64,000 nt of DNA, from NCBI GenBank assembly GCA_013400975.1, contig WBMZ01008990.1:209715-273714 (forward strand), given 5' to 3'. The position numbers and the translations under genes were made by a program. Below, in pieces: positions 12,472 through 25,600 of the stretch. The stretch's first letter is position 1; every line of letters begins with the position of its first letter. The notes under the pieces are model-generated. The model had not been told where the DNA came from and did no database searches. It saw only the letters and a list, made by a program, of their open reading frames with translations. This DNA comes from Atrichornis clamosus. Lineage: Eukaryota > Chordata > Aves > Passeriformes > Menuridae.

Positions 12472-12573
12472 AAAAAAAAAAAAAAAAACCAAAAAAAAAA
12501 AACCCAAAACCAACCAAACAAAAAAAACCCAATCCAAACCAACAAACAAAGAAATAAAAAAACCCCCAAAACC
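12472..12573. repeat. A/C-rich low-complexity tract
   Basis: About 100 bp consist almost only of A and C on this strand (poly-A broken by CC and CAAA motifs). The lysine/proline-rich frame on the plus strand and the phenylalanine-rich frame on the minus strand through it are composition artefacts. Confidence 0.85.
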
Positions 12574-15500
12574 TGTTAGAAGCATGCAGTGGTGTGAGAA
12601 GGGAGGAGGAAAGGCAAATGCACTTTCCACCTTTGTACATGTATTTGAGGAGGCACATCAGCTGCAAAGCAAAAGTACATTATGGTAAAACATAATTCTG
12701 AATAAGGAGCATCACTCCTTTGCCAGCAGGAACTTGTTCATAGATGCAGGGCTTCAAAGTCCCATGGCATTTAAACGAGACAGTAAGGGATTTTTGAAAT
12801 GTGAGTCAAGAATATGCATGCAGCTTTTCAGGCTACCGTCAGACTGAGGACTGTGACTGGCATGTGAAAGGAATATTATGCTCGGAGGCTGGTAGGATTT
12901 GGATAGTTGCTTTCACAGGATTAGCTGTTCTGGCATGTGTGTGGGGAAAGGGTGATTAGGGGTGCTATTTCAATACAAGTAGCCAGAAAATGAAATTGTT
13001 TGCTACGGGATGAGAGAAGTGTTTGACTGAAGAGAAAGGATGTATTTTTTCATAGGATGATAGAAAGTGAGGCTTATCAAAAGAAATAGACTGATGCTTG
13101 AAGATCTTTATCTGTAAAGCAAAAAGAGCGTAGATGAGGAAGGCTGTCTTGAAAGATTAAATAAGTAATAAGAAAGTGTCAGAGATTCTTACACAAGCTG
13201 GAGTTACCCAGCTATCTACCTATGGCATATCCACCCTGAAAGTGTCTGAAGTGAATTGACTTGGATAGTCTCAGTCAAGTCCATGCTTGATAGCTATGTT
13301 ATCAGGGGATGTAATTAAGGAGCTTGTAAAGAAGTAAAACTTTTTAATACTGTAAGTGACCAAATCAAGATCTCTTTTATTAGGCATGTCAATGTTCTCT
13401 CTGTTGCCCACAAAAAGTTAACACATTGTGTTTAAAACTCTGTCATAATAGCAAGAAAACGTTAATGGGAAGTGATTTAAAGTCTTCGTGGCTTAGACAG
13501 ATATATAACTTCTAAGCGGTTTATGAAAGTGTGAATTAATTGCAGTACCTGTTTTCAGCCAATGCTGTTTATTGTCGTTAAATATCTGCATTGTTGGTTA
13601 TCATCCATTGTTGGAAATACAATTCATAGCACTATAACCTGCGTTAAAAACTCAGCTAATCAACATGGAGATATACATCTCAAGCCCCTGCCCTGCTCCA
13701 CTCCTTCTCTCCACCTCACCACATGCCCCCCCCTGCCCCCAAAAGAAAGAAAAAGAAAGAAAACGATTCAAGGAAATGTTGGTTACCAGGAGGCTACTTA
13801 TTCCATTAGCTTTTTCAGTGAGAAATACCAAGTTCTCTTTCTTGCATAAACATTAGCATAGGGGAAAATGACCTGATGTTTTGGGGGGATCAAGGAATAT
13901 TCGAAGAATACTGACAGTTTTAAATGAGTATATTCTCCTTCTCAAAAATTATTTTTGAAAGTAATGTTTTTTATAATGGTGACTCAATATGTCCATTGTT
14001 TTCTAGGAAAGAAAAATGGTTTTGTAAGTAGTTAACATGCACTGATCCCCATTTTGGTGTAGAATATTGCTCACTTCTTTTTTCATGTTACTTTTATATG
14101 ATATTTACTAAATTTTGTGCTTCTTCTGCCCAGAGATGCAAGTCTTGACCAGGGTAGAAGTATTTCAAGGCACATATGAGAATCCATTATACATGTCTTC
14201 ACTCTTTTTCTTTCGTGAATTATCAATATTTTCTCAGTATAGTATTCACTCATATGCATCAGAATATTCATTATTAAAAAAACTGAAAATGCAATAACAA
14301 TGCACTGCTTGGAAAAAAATTCAAGTGTAAAACAATTGCAGTTGGAGACATCCAGATTACATACAAATAGCAGGAAGTTCTGTTCCAGTCTTTCACAAGG
14401 TCTGACTACAAACGTTGTTTGACACGATGGCTTTGTTCTCCTTTTGTTTCACAAAGATGTTGCTGTAAGTAAAAAATAAATAAATCACACTTTCATGGCA
14501 GTGTGTCTGTGGGTTTCTGAACAAGGCTTACAAATACACTTACATCTCTATTATTATTTTACAAGATCACATGTTCTATCTGCTTCTAAGTGAAGAGTGC
14601 TTACTTTCCAGTGTGCTAGCCTCAGAGGTTTTATGACATGACAGCTTACCTAACAAAGGGAAATGCTGGTTTTTCTCATGTTTTGATAAAAACAGTCAAT
14701 AATTCTATAATTATTTTCCATTAGTGGATTTTGGGCCTCATACATAGTTATGGTCCTAAAAGTTACCTCAGCAATATGGGAAATAACATTCCTCATTAAA
14801 CAAATATATTGGGGCATGTGACTTACTGAAGCTTTTCAGACTTGTTAAACATAGGAAGACAGATTATAGAGGAAGGCAGTATAGCCTAGTTCCCTCTCTT
14901 GAAGTTTTTTTTTTTTGTTTTTTTTTTTACTGTAAAACTCTATCAAATACTATTAAATATATAGCTGTATGCAGAGTTCAACTTTATTTGAGATATTTCA
15001 AGTTCTTTGAATGAGGTCAGTGTTAATTTTTTCGCCTCAAGCTATGTCTCCTTATTACTGACAGATGAGTACGGTTACTATCTGGCCCAACTCCATTGAA
15101 AATTAGTGTTTGATACTAATGCTTTAATGTTTTAGGAGCTTTTTAGGGAAATTCATTAAACTGAGATTTGGAAATGGGTAAAGAAAAGTAAGCTCTATGA
15201 AAACTGACATAAAACCGCATACAGCAGCGAGGAGCTGTCCCGCTAAGACAGAGATATTGACATGTGAAACACAAAACAACTGTTAACAGCTTTAGTTCAT
15301 AATCCAGATAATGTAAAATAAAGAGATAAATAAAATGATATATCATTTCAAGAGTATGAGGTGAGAGTGAGCTAGAACAAGCTTCAGGGATTAATGAAGT
15401 TCCACAACTTCCTTTCTTGAAGACATATGGGGAATTTCTTTACCTGAAAAGAAGACTTTTTAACCCTGTCTTAATACCATGGGTTGAAGAACTGACATCA

Positions 15501-15892
15501 GCTTTCCTAGGAACACCGTTGTGTCCCATTAGACTCTTGTTATCTTTCTTCCCTTTGTTGTTTTCATAATCTGTTTCCTGCACACTTACTCTTGCACCTC
15601 TGGGTAGCATCTTCCTCTTCATATAGGTTCTTCTTCTTCCTGCTGATACGTGTTTTTATTCTTTTAGTATTCTTCCTCTTTATGTTCTTTCCTTTTCTTC
15701 ATCTACCATTATTCTCTTCCTTCCTTTGATGCTGGAGGAACATCACTTTTCACATTTGGTCCATCTGTGCAAATTTTTCATTTTTAATTGAAAGAGGAAA
15801 ACCCCACTGAAGACACTCCAGTTCTCACAAGAATGGGACGTGTGTGCTCCAATACTCTACCATCTCTTTTTCTGTATTTTTTTAAATTGTTT
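12574..15892. other. Unique A+T-rich DNA, no gene seen
   Basis: There is no gene or recognisable interspersed repeat. A purine/pyrimidine patch lies around 13715-13765, and a poly-T tract with a single G lies around 14906-14928. Confidence 0.5.
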
Positions 15893-15957
15893 TTGATTGT
15901 ACACCCTTTGTGTCAGGGGCTGTATCTCACCGTACAGTCAGTAGCTAGCACAGTAAG
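15893..15957 (+). repeat. Possible ancient amniote repeat tail (LINE/SINE 3' end)
   Basis: The order GATTGTA, then CTTTGTGTCAGGGGCTGTAT, then GTACAG, then TAGCACAG resembles a widespread amniote repeat 3' end (gATTGTAAgct..GGCAGGGaCTGT..GTACAG..cTAGCACA). This tail is well known from reptile and mammal repeats of the L2/L3/CR1 or MIR type. The match is short and decayed, so this is tentative. Confidence 0.4.
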
Positions 15958-17815
15958 AGGTAGTTCTGCCTCCAACTTTGGAGCCTGTGTGCCTAGACTG
16001 TGGAAATTGTGTTCTCTTAACTGGTTCAAGGAAGCAGACTGCAAGGGTCAAGTCATCTGCCTCAGGATGTCATTGTTCTTGCAAAAGTGTGTCTTACAGT
16101 TAAAAAGAAGTAGAGATTACAATGTATTATTGTAATATAATGCTTTTAAATGTGCAAATTTTGGGCATATTTTCAGGAGTTGTTATTTTCAAGCCACTGT
16201 AAAAGTTGCACCTTCTGAATGACTTCTCAGACTCATTAATAAGTTGATATGGAGGCTAATGTAGTGTTTACTACTACTTTTTTCTTGGCTTCTCTTTTTA
16301 TTTTTTGTCATAGATGCAACATGTTAAAGAATGACTTTCAAACCTTTCTTCTTTTGTATTAACAAAAATTTTCACTAAGGTCCAATTGTTTTGTAGGGGT
16401 GTTATTCATTGAAGGCACTAGGTTTGGCACCTGTTACTGTTGAGGTAATTAATTTGTAGCAAAGCTTTGAGGATGCTGTACTGTTTTGGGAGGGGGAAAA
16501 GTTCAGTCTGCTTTCTTGTTGAACCTTCAAGTCTGGTGGTTTGAGGTGGAAAAAAAAAATTCCAGGTAGAAAAATTCTACATCAAAATAAAATACAAACC
16601 TACCTTGCCATGTTGGTTACTGGAGTTTGTATTTAGCAGAAGTCAAAAATATGTGTTTTACAATGTTAATATGGGTCATTTAAAGAAGCTCTACTTTTCA
16701 CTACCAGATGGGAACTAAGATATTGCACCATGAGACTTGGTGAGATTGCTTTAGGAGCAGCTGTGGTTCAGTTTCTGTTGACTGTATCCCTTCAGGTTTG
16801 AGAGTGAAGGGTCTTCCAGTAAGGATCAGACTTGTTGATGTACACCAGACAATTCTGGGCTGGAGGAGCATCTTTCTGCTGCAGATGTCTCAGCTGTCAA
16901 TATTTTTTAAGGCAATGATTCCATTGGTTGGCATACGTGTAATGTAGGCTATGTTTACTGTCCTTTGTTGCAGCAGAGTGTGATTTGGGGTCTGTGGGTG
17001 CTGAAGTCCATCTCTGTGCTGTTGGGCTGAATGGTCCAGACCTGTAACCACAGCTTGGATGCAAACATTTATGGAGACGTTCATAAGAAATGTATAGGTC
17101 TGAAATTCAAAATAAGAAATTATCTAAGCACCTAACTCACAGTAAAGTGCTACCTACCACATAAGTTTAAAAGTTGCTTTTTTAGGTACCAGAATTATTT
17201 TGTCCATCGACTTTCAGAGTACGGTTTATTTAGAGCAGTCTCCAAAACCTATCATAAATACTCAGTTAAATCAGTAGGTTTTGTTTCCAAATTTAGGTCA
17301 GATTTATTATTCTTTTCATGCATGCATTTACTCACTGACTGCATTAATACTTTGTCCAGCACACCAAGTACACTTACAAAAGACCATCATGACTGGTTGG
17401 TTAGTAAAATGCTTGAAATTTTTTTTTTTCACTAAAGGTAAATAGGTATGCAAACTCACTCCTTTTCCAGAAAATAGACAAGACTTTTGACATTTCTTGA
17501 TCAACAATGTGCTCCTGCACTTATCCCATAATCCAACTTTTTGAACTAGGTCATTTGACCTAGAGTCTATAAGCATTAGGTAGATTCTTGGCTGCTATTT
17601 TCTGAAGGCTGCCAGCAAGTGCCAAATGTAATTGTAAATGCAGACACACATTTGCTAAACACTTGTCTATGGACATTTATTCATTTCACAAAGATTTTGG
17701 TTTGTTTATGCAGTTCAGCCTCTGCCCACAGGACTTGGTTTGAACTGGTGGCCTAGATTCTGACTTCCTTTACCATTCCCTTATGTTCTTCAGTCCCCTT
17801 GAACCACTTATATAC
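15958..17815. other. Unique DNA, no gene seen
   Basis: No gene or recognisable mobile element is visible. The short frames are unremarkable. Confidence 0.5.
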
Positions 17816-17838
17816 ATATATATATATATATATATATA
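17816..17838. repeat. (AT)n microsatellite
   Basis: About eleven uninterrupted AT dinucleotides, preceded by TATAC. Confidence 0.95.
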
Positions 17839-19950
17839 CTGTAGTATTTCTGTGTAAGGAGTTGAGATGATAGTTTAAGCAACCGTCTTAAAAGCCAGTA
17901 TGAAAATCACAAAGTACATTTACTAGAAAACCTTCTTGTCATTCTATCCTCAGGCATACTGACTTTGTGTGTGTGTTACACACTTGCATATATCTGTTTT
18001 ATACTTAGTTTAATCTAAAAGAAAAGAAAAGAAGGACTCCATTCCATGGTTCATTTTTCCTATTTAAGAAAATATTGCAAATAAAAACAATATTGTTAAA
18101 TGAAAAATTTAATTACAGTTGTCTAAGAATACTTGCAGCATGAAGAGGAGCTAAGCCCCAGTATTTCTTTATTAGATTTTCATTGTCTTAAACAGTCTGA
18201 GCAGAATTTTACTCAATACTTCTGCTAGGGATTTGATGATGAAGCCATTCTGCCAAATCTGGGTTCATTCAAGTTTATTGTAACAAGCATTCTATAAAAA
18301 AATCTTCTGGTTCAAGTAATATTGCATTCATTAAACTGGCATAATAATTAAAATGAAAAGCTATTTCCTTTCCATTTAAGAAACTTGTATGTTTGCTATT
18401 AAGAGTCATTTCCATTCTCTCCAAAATACTAATAATATTCATGGTACTTGGTTACCATAATTTTAAATATATAAATATATCTCTTAAAAATATGTTGCAT
18501 TTCCTGTCACAAGTAACACTTTCTTTTCATTTTCTATGTAAATAGTAATAATTCTGGGCTTAAGTAAACCTACCTAGTATAGATCTACCTCACTGTAACT
18601 CTGAAGAGATGTTACAGAAGTCCTAGTCAACACTAGTATAAGAAAAAGAAGGAAAAAAAAGCCCTGTGCCTTTCAATAAGTCAGGACTGATGAGCAGACC
18701 TCTCAATACATCTGTGTTTCATATTTTCATACTTAAATTGCTTGGGTTTTTGTTTGGTTTTTGTTTTGTTTTGTTTTGTTTTTTAAATTTGACTTCCTAG
18801 ATAGTGAGACTCAGATTTTCTATATACCAGATCTTTTGGTAATTTGGCCCTTCCACATCTGAACTGCTTCTTGAACAAGCATGTGTCAAAAAAATAGAGA
18901 GAAAATGTGATATACCTGGCTTTTACTTGAAAGAGTGCATAAGTCAGAGTAAGTACAGAGCTTGAGAGGTGGTGTTGAAAAGGTAAGTGCTGATAAGGAA
19001 AACACTCAAATTAATTTGCTAATTAAAATGCTTTTTAAAGAGCATCACTTGTCTCTGATGTTTTTGTGATTTGGTGTAAAGATTTCTATCCTATTTTTTG
19101 GTCCTCTCTGCATATAAGTCAGATAAGATTTTCAGACACCATCACTTTCTCCTGCATTTATCCTCATGTCACCTCATCCTGTTCCTATCTTCCTCTTTTT
19201 TGTTATTATTTGGAAACGTCCTTTGTTAATGCACAGAATACGTAAACAACTATTTCAGGTGCATCAATGGACTTCAATCCCACTCTGCATTACCCATCAG
19301 ATGCAGAACATAGCAATTACCTATCACTCTTTCTCACCCTGAGAGCCAACATTTATCTGTCAAGGACGTATTTGAGTTCCAGCAGCCAAGAATGTGAGTG
19401 ATCCTAGGCTGGATGTAGAGGAGATACTGTGTATGGCAGGATGGAGCAGCGCCATCAGGGCAAGCAACTGGATGATTTTACTGGTTAAAGTTGAAAAAAA
19501 AAATCCCCAACAACTAACTAAACCAATAACAAACCAACACAGGAAATATTCGAAAGTGATGTTGCTTTGTTTTGGGGGATTTTTTTGTCTTGTAGAAGTA
19601 TTTTTCTCTGAGCTTGTTTAAACTGGGTGAGTTTGTTTGTTTATTTGGTTTGACTTTTTTTTTACTCTGCCTGGATCTCCCTGGAGTATTATCTTCCAAC
19701 AAACAATAGGCATTTTTTGCAAATGTTTTCTAAAGGTCACTCCTTTTTAATCAACTCACTTTTTAGGTAATAACCATATGACATTTTTTTGCCCTATTTG
19801 TGATCAAAGAGCATGAATATTTTAAATAGAAAACTCACACACTTAATTGTCTTTCTAAATGTTACTATTACATTCCTATGGAGGGGATGGAAGGGAGATG
19901 CTGAACAACTAGAATTACCATTCACTTCCCATTACTTGTTGGCTATCCAG
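17839..19950. other. Unique DNA with a (TTTTG)n tract, no gene seen
   Basis: The only notable item is a T-rich pentanucleotide stretch of the TTTTG type at about 18745-18784. No gene is supported. Confidence 0.5.
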
Positions 19951-19998
19951 TCCTTTTTGTGATACATGCCTAAGTCCTTTTTGTGATACATGCCTAGG
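19951..19998. repeat. 24-bp tandem duplication, two copies
   Basis: TCCTTTTTGTGATACATGCC plus TAAG (19951-19974) is followed at once by a second copy ending TAGG (19975-19998). One base differs. It is probably a simple slippage duplication. Confidence 0.95.
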
Positions 19999-22067
19999 GA
20001 TGCTAATTCAGATAAAAATATCAAGGTGCTATGTTTTAATTTTCTCTTAAATGGAAGGTCTCACAACTATTTCTAAAGTTGTGCATATCTTCTTTCCAAT
20101 CAAGGTATGAACTCATGTTGTTCACATGTGACAGATGATGATTTTAACTAAGAGCTGAGATTTAATAAATCTAGCTTGATATAATCCTACTTATTTGATA
20201 AAGAACAGCTGGAGGTCGCTACCATGCACTGTGCCTCAGTTGTTACTACCAGTGCAGGCTCTACCAGCCAAAACACAAGCTGAGCTACCTAAAAACTTTT
20301 GAATACAGTGTTTAGGTGCATCAGACATTTCTTTTTTTACCAGCTGTTCTTTAGGGTTTCTTTGGACAAACACCATGGTAAAGAAACAGTTTATTATAAT
20401 TTCAATGCATACTTTAGCACATACCATTCTTTGACTCTCTGCCTCTGACTTTGTGCCTGTATGTCCTGTGCAAAAATGATTAAGTAAATAAATAGAGGTT
20501 TTGTACCACCTAAAATTATGAAACATACAAGTACTGAAGGTTATATCTATGTGTGTTTTGTGGTTTATCTGCCCATCTTGTTTTCAGATTTTAATTTTCA
20601 AGAAAAATGGTCTGATATTACTGAGGTCCATAGTTAAACTTGCTATTTTAAGAGTCATTCTTCTAAATTTTTGGATAGGATATTACCCCCCACTGCAGTA
20701 AAAGTAAACAATAGTGTTTGTTTTGGAAAATGTCTTCTTCATACCTCTTTAGTGCTAATCTCCCCAGACAGAAATTACCTTTCTTGCAAGGAAGCAAAAC
20801 TTGAGTCAGATGGGTTTGGTTTTCATGGAATATGTAGATATATTTTTTTTAAGTGCACTTCATAAGACATAAATGGGATGTTTTAAATAGCTTGTCAGGA
20901 AAAAGAAGTTATATTTAATGCAGATCTACAAAATATGATGCTCTTTAGTAGCATCAATACCCCTGAAGGCAAACATTTGAAAAGGCAGAGTGCACCATAA
21001 CTCCAAGATAAATGTTGTGAGTAGGATGGAAGGCAAAATGTAATACAAGTAAATAGAGAAACACTTCCTGTCAAAAAAAAATATCAGTAATCAAAATTTT
21101 TGTTCTGTTTTTTAGTTTCTTTGCAAATATCTAATGAGGCTTTTTTGGTTTGTTTTCTGTTGTTTGTTTTTTTTTTTTAATCAAAGGGTGATTTCTTCCC
21201 TTTAATTACTTTTAAAACATTTTAAAACATTTATTTTTATTCTGAAAATAATTAGGAATACAAATGACATGCATAAAATTTATTTTCTTTATTATGCAAA
21301 TATCTAACAGGACTACTGAATAAAAACACAGCCACAAGAATGAAAACTAATTCAAAGTGTAACTTTAAAATTCTGCATGAGAATATAGTCTTATGTATGT
21401 TGGAATTTGATATTCTAAAATTGAAAAAATTCTCAAGCTCCCTGTGAAACCTAATGTTATTTAGTAATCCTTGGCAAGAGGTTTGTAATTGGATAATCTT
21501 AGTTATCCCTCTTTGAAACATTAAACTGTGTTTTATGGGAGGTATTATGAAATCAGCCCTGCTGTGGTAAAACTAAAACCTAGCTTTAATTTCATTAAAA
21601 AGGATATCATGTTTACCAACCACACAATGGAAAAAAGTTTTGGAGTCTGCTGAGTACATTGCTTCATACATAAAAAGCCTACAGCAATAGAAGTATCTGG
21701 CAAACTCTGTTTTACAGAAGAGGCAAAAAATTATTCAGATGAGTCAAACCTGGATGGAGAATCAATTAAACCTTATATTACTTCATCAGGAGCTGGATCA
21801 GGCTGTGGCTGTGAAATACACTGGATGTGATTGGGAGAATTAGAAAATCTAACTGAGCAGGTAGGTTTGATAAGCACTCATGAGAGCTTTGAAGTTTCAT
21901 GGAATATCTAAACAAGCCAGAGTCCTAGAAGAGTCAAAGAACTGCCACGTGTGGGACAGTGCAGCAGCTCTGACTGTTTGCAAATGGGAGAGAATGCAGT
22001 TACTTGTGTGACACCATCAACAGTTGTTGAACTTTTCCTCTTGGACAAATTGAAGTTTATAAGAACT
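19999..22067. other. Unique A+T-rich DNA, no gene seen
   Basis: No gene or clear repeat is visible. A poly-T tract sits at about 21168-21178. Confidence 0.5.
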
Positions 22068-22612
22068 TGAGGTGGCTTGACCTTGGCTGGATGCCAGGCA
22101 CCCACCAAGCCACTCTATTACTCCCCAGCTGGACAAGGGAGAGAAAATATGATAAAAAAGCAACCCGTAGGTTGAGATAATGCAGTTTGCTAAAGCAAGA
22201 TGGAAGTTTGTGCATACACAAGCAAAGAGAAAAAAAAAGTTTATTCTTTAATTCCCATCAGCAAGTGATGTTCAGCCACTTTCAGCACGTGTTGCAGTTG
22301 CTCCAGAAGGCAAACACTGTAAATAATAATGCCCCGCCTTCCTTCTCCTTTCCTTAGCTTTTGTGTCTGGGCTGACGTCATATGGTATGGAATATCCCTT
22401 TGGTCAGTTTGGGTCAGCTGGCCTGGCTGTGTCCCCTCCCAGGACCTTGCCTATCCCCAGCCACTTGATGGGGTGAAATGTTGAGAGCCAGCACCAATGC
22501 TGCGCTAGCCCTGCTCAGCAGTACCCAAAACACTGCTGTGTTATCAACACCTTTCCAGAACTGTGAGGGCTGCTGTGGGAAAATGAACTCCATCTCAGCC
22601 AGACCCAATACA
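22068..22612 (-). mobile_element. Solo LTR, avian ERV, minus strand (same family as 56559-57132)
   Basis: Read on the plus strand it opens TGAGGTGGCTTGACCTTGGC and ends CAGCCAGACCCAATACA. It contains the family landmarks TGACGTCATATGGTATGG and GAATATCCCTTTGG, then the GGGTCAGCTGGCCTGGCTG block and GTGTTATCAACAC. The palindromic CRE-type site TGACGTCA (22373-22380) is intact. The sense strand of this family is the minus strand: the polyadenylation region lies near the left end and the promoter in the middle. The TATA box has decayed (plus strand AGCTTTTGTGTC). The flanks GAACT and GTACT could be a 5-bp TSD with one mismatch. It is 545 bp long, without internal retroviral sequence. Confidence 0.85.
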
Positions 22613-25600
22613 GTACTGAAATCACTGTTGTTCTCTACTGAAATTCCTTTGACTTTAAATAAAGAAAAAAAAGACAGACTTGGTTTGTCTCCTTTTCCCC
22701 ACCAATGTTGCCCACAAAGAGGTTTCTGTTCCCAGCTTCTGGAAAGTACTCCATCTGCCCAACATAAAGGTCAAGAGATTACTTCCTTTCTTCGTTTTAT
22801 CCCTACCCAGCAAACCAAGGGTAGTGGGTTAGTATAACTGCTTTCTGGGAGTCATGTTTGCCTCCACAGGTCCCTCAGCATCATGTTCCCTTTGCTGTGC
22901 CTAAGGAAATAATGAGTCACTGTCTCAAGACCTAACTCAAACTTTTACAAGAGATTGGCTTGTGATCACAAATTGCCGTAACATCAGATATCAACCCGGG
23001 GTATTATGATAGCCATCCAGAAGCATTTGTAGTTTGAATTTAGATATTGGTTGGGGAAGAGGGTTTGAGGCTATATATCTTCTTGAATGCGAAAGCAGTA
23101 TATTTATTTTCAATAACAATTGTAGACAGTAATTACAGCCTTTGCTTGTTCTCCTGCCTCAGGGGAACTGAACTGCTGCTACTCAGGGGAGGCTGAGCTG
23201 CTGCTGGCTGCTGCCATTTAACACTTAAGGTCCTTTGAACCAGTTTGTGAACCACTTCTCCTTTCCTGTTCTTGTTTCTTTGATTTCCCTGATAAATACG
23301 TTCCTGAAATGCCCTTTAAAACAAGTTCAGATATCTGTGCAAACAATAAGTTTTAAACATGTGCAGGAGACTAGCAAACACATATCTTTAGTTCAAGAGA
23401 GTCTGTCTGCAACAAATTGCTCCTCCTCCCCGTAACATAATGCACTTCGTTAAACAGCAGATAATATGTACTTATAAATTATGATTCTTATTAATATTCC
23501 TGTACAGTTATTGTGTTTCTTCTCCATTGTTCTCAGTCTTTCTAATGACAAAAAATGAAAATTTAACAACTGTTTATTTTTACTGGCAGATAAGAGAGTT
23601 CCTATTGTGTGTATATGTTAGTAAATGTACCAGAAAAAAATTCTTTGAGCATGTACATACAGGAACATCTTAATTTTGCATATTACTGTCAGACTGGGCA
23701 TTGTTTAACATTAGTATAATACTCAAAGCATGAGATGCTGACATACTCATCCAGTCCTTACATACTTTGTATGCCCCTCAGACATTTCCTAATGATTTTC
23801 TGTTTTTACTTGTTCATCTGCTATTATTTCTTCTCTCTGAAATCAGACTATCTGCTATTCTTTGCAAGTACTACTGTTGCCATTTCCCCAGGACAGACTT
23901 CCTACTTAAAAGACTCTTCTTTCCCCTCAGCTATATTCCTTTGCTTTACAGTTGCTTCTCAGCACCCACTCTAGAAAAGACACCAAGTCAAAGGAATAAA
24001 AGAGGATTCAACAGATCACCTCATCTTAAAGATCTTTTCTATTACATGTGATCCATGTATGTTCACATACTGTTTTTAAAAATCTTTGTTCATTCTTGTA
24101 TATGGTTTTTCTTCCTGTGTGGTTGTTGTAAAGGGATCCATATAATGGGCAAATGGAATGAAAGGAAAAAAACAGTCTAAATTTATACCATAACTCTTTA
24201 AAATCGGGGTGAAACCAGCCCTTTAAAATGTCATTATCTGCAAAATAGATTTTTATTTCACTGTTTAGAAGGCTGATGAATTTACAGGACCCAAAGAAAT
24301 GAGACCTTTTCAGAATAATCCAAAAGAGAATGTAATGGTACAATATAAGGATTAATTGTGAAAGTAATCATGTTAGTTTTCTAATTATTCAAATCTTAAT
24401 TACAACTATGTTGGCCCAATTAGTTCAAAACACAAGGCTAATGTTAGGGTTGGGTGGATACTCAGCATCTGTGCATAAGTAAGAGGCATCTGTTGCCAAG
24501 TGGTGGAGTGATAGAAAGTGTCAACTCACCAGCTGTGAAGTCAACAAAGCTCTTAAAAACCAAATTTGAGCCAACACAATGATTTAGCACCCTTGGGAGA
24601 GTGTAAAGCTTGTCACACATGTATACTTTAGCTAGCTGTTTTCACCTAGTGGGACTGAAATCTGGAGCAACCATGCACATTTAAGTCTTCGTCTGCTTTT
24701 TAAACAATGCCCTGCCTGACAGGCATCTGCAGTGGGGAATCTGACAGTGACATTTCTGTCCATCAGTGCTGCAGCAATTGTTTTCTTCTTCTTGAGCAAA
24801 CTAGAGAACAAAATATTACTAATCTGTTCAGAATATGCAGTGCCTTAAGATATTACAGCATTTTACAATGTTACATACAGAAAAAAAGCATAGAAAATAG
24901 TGAAATATTAAGAGGAATGTCTTATTTAAAAAGCGTTGTCTTTTCTTTCCTAACACCAGTTTTGTAAGAAGATATGGCCATATTAAATATTTGTTGTACC
25001 TTTTCCATTGTTTATTGCTATCAATTCCAGAAAGACAGGATTTTTATTAATCTGACTATAGATACCGATCTTAGTAATTTCTAGTATCACCTACAGAAAC
25101 TGAGGATATTAATAGTGTTACTAACTTTACAAAGGTATGTTTAATATTTATGCATTATTAACATTTAATGGTAACATGTAAACTTGACTGAAAGATAATC
25201 AATTGGCAGCAAGAGCAAGAGAAGAAGGTGAACATTAAAACCTAAGATGGAATTATATTGAACACTAATGCATTCACTTATGACCTAGTTCTGAATGTTA
25301 TGGGTCCTTTGTCAGTGACTTCATTTGCATTACTTTCAAGTTTTTATTTATTCACATATCACAAAGTACAGATGGAGGAGTGTTTAGATTCATTGTAGTC
25401 TGATAATGTTGTTAATTTACATGAAATGCATAGAGTTTGGTATTCTACTGCAGTGTAATAGAAAATGAGCTCAGCTTTCAAGATTGCCTTCACAAGAATT
25501 TTCAATTACATTAAAATAAAATTAAACCAAGTTATAGGGCATTTCAAGCATTCTGGATCCGAGTTTCTCTATTTGCAAATTACAAGAAGATAAAGGTTTA

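Noticed and set aside
12182..12688. 161-codon minus-strand and 105-codon plus-strand frames
   Set aside because: They run through the A/C-rich tract and the exon candidate; poly-F and poly-K composition, no domain.
23140..23220. Splice-acceptor-like CCTGCCTCAGG followed by a CTGCTG-rich stretch
   Set aside because: No open frame of interest, no matching donor, and the GC-rich words look like a local repeat.
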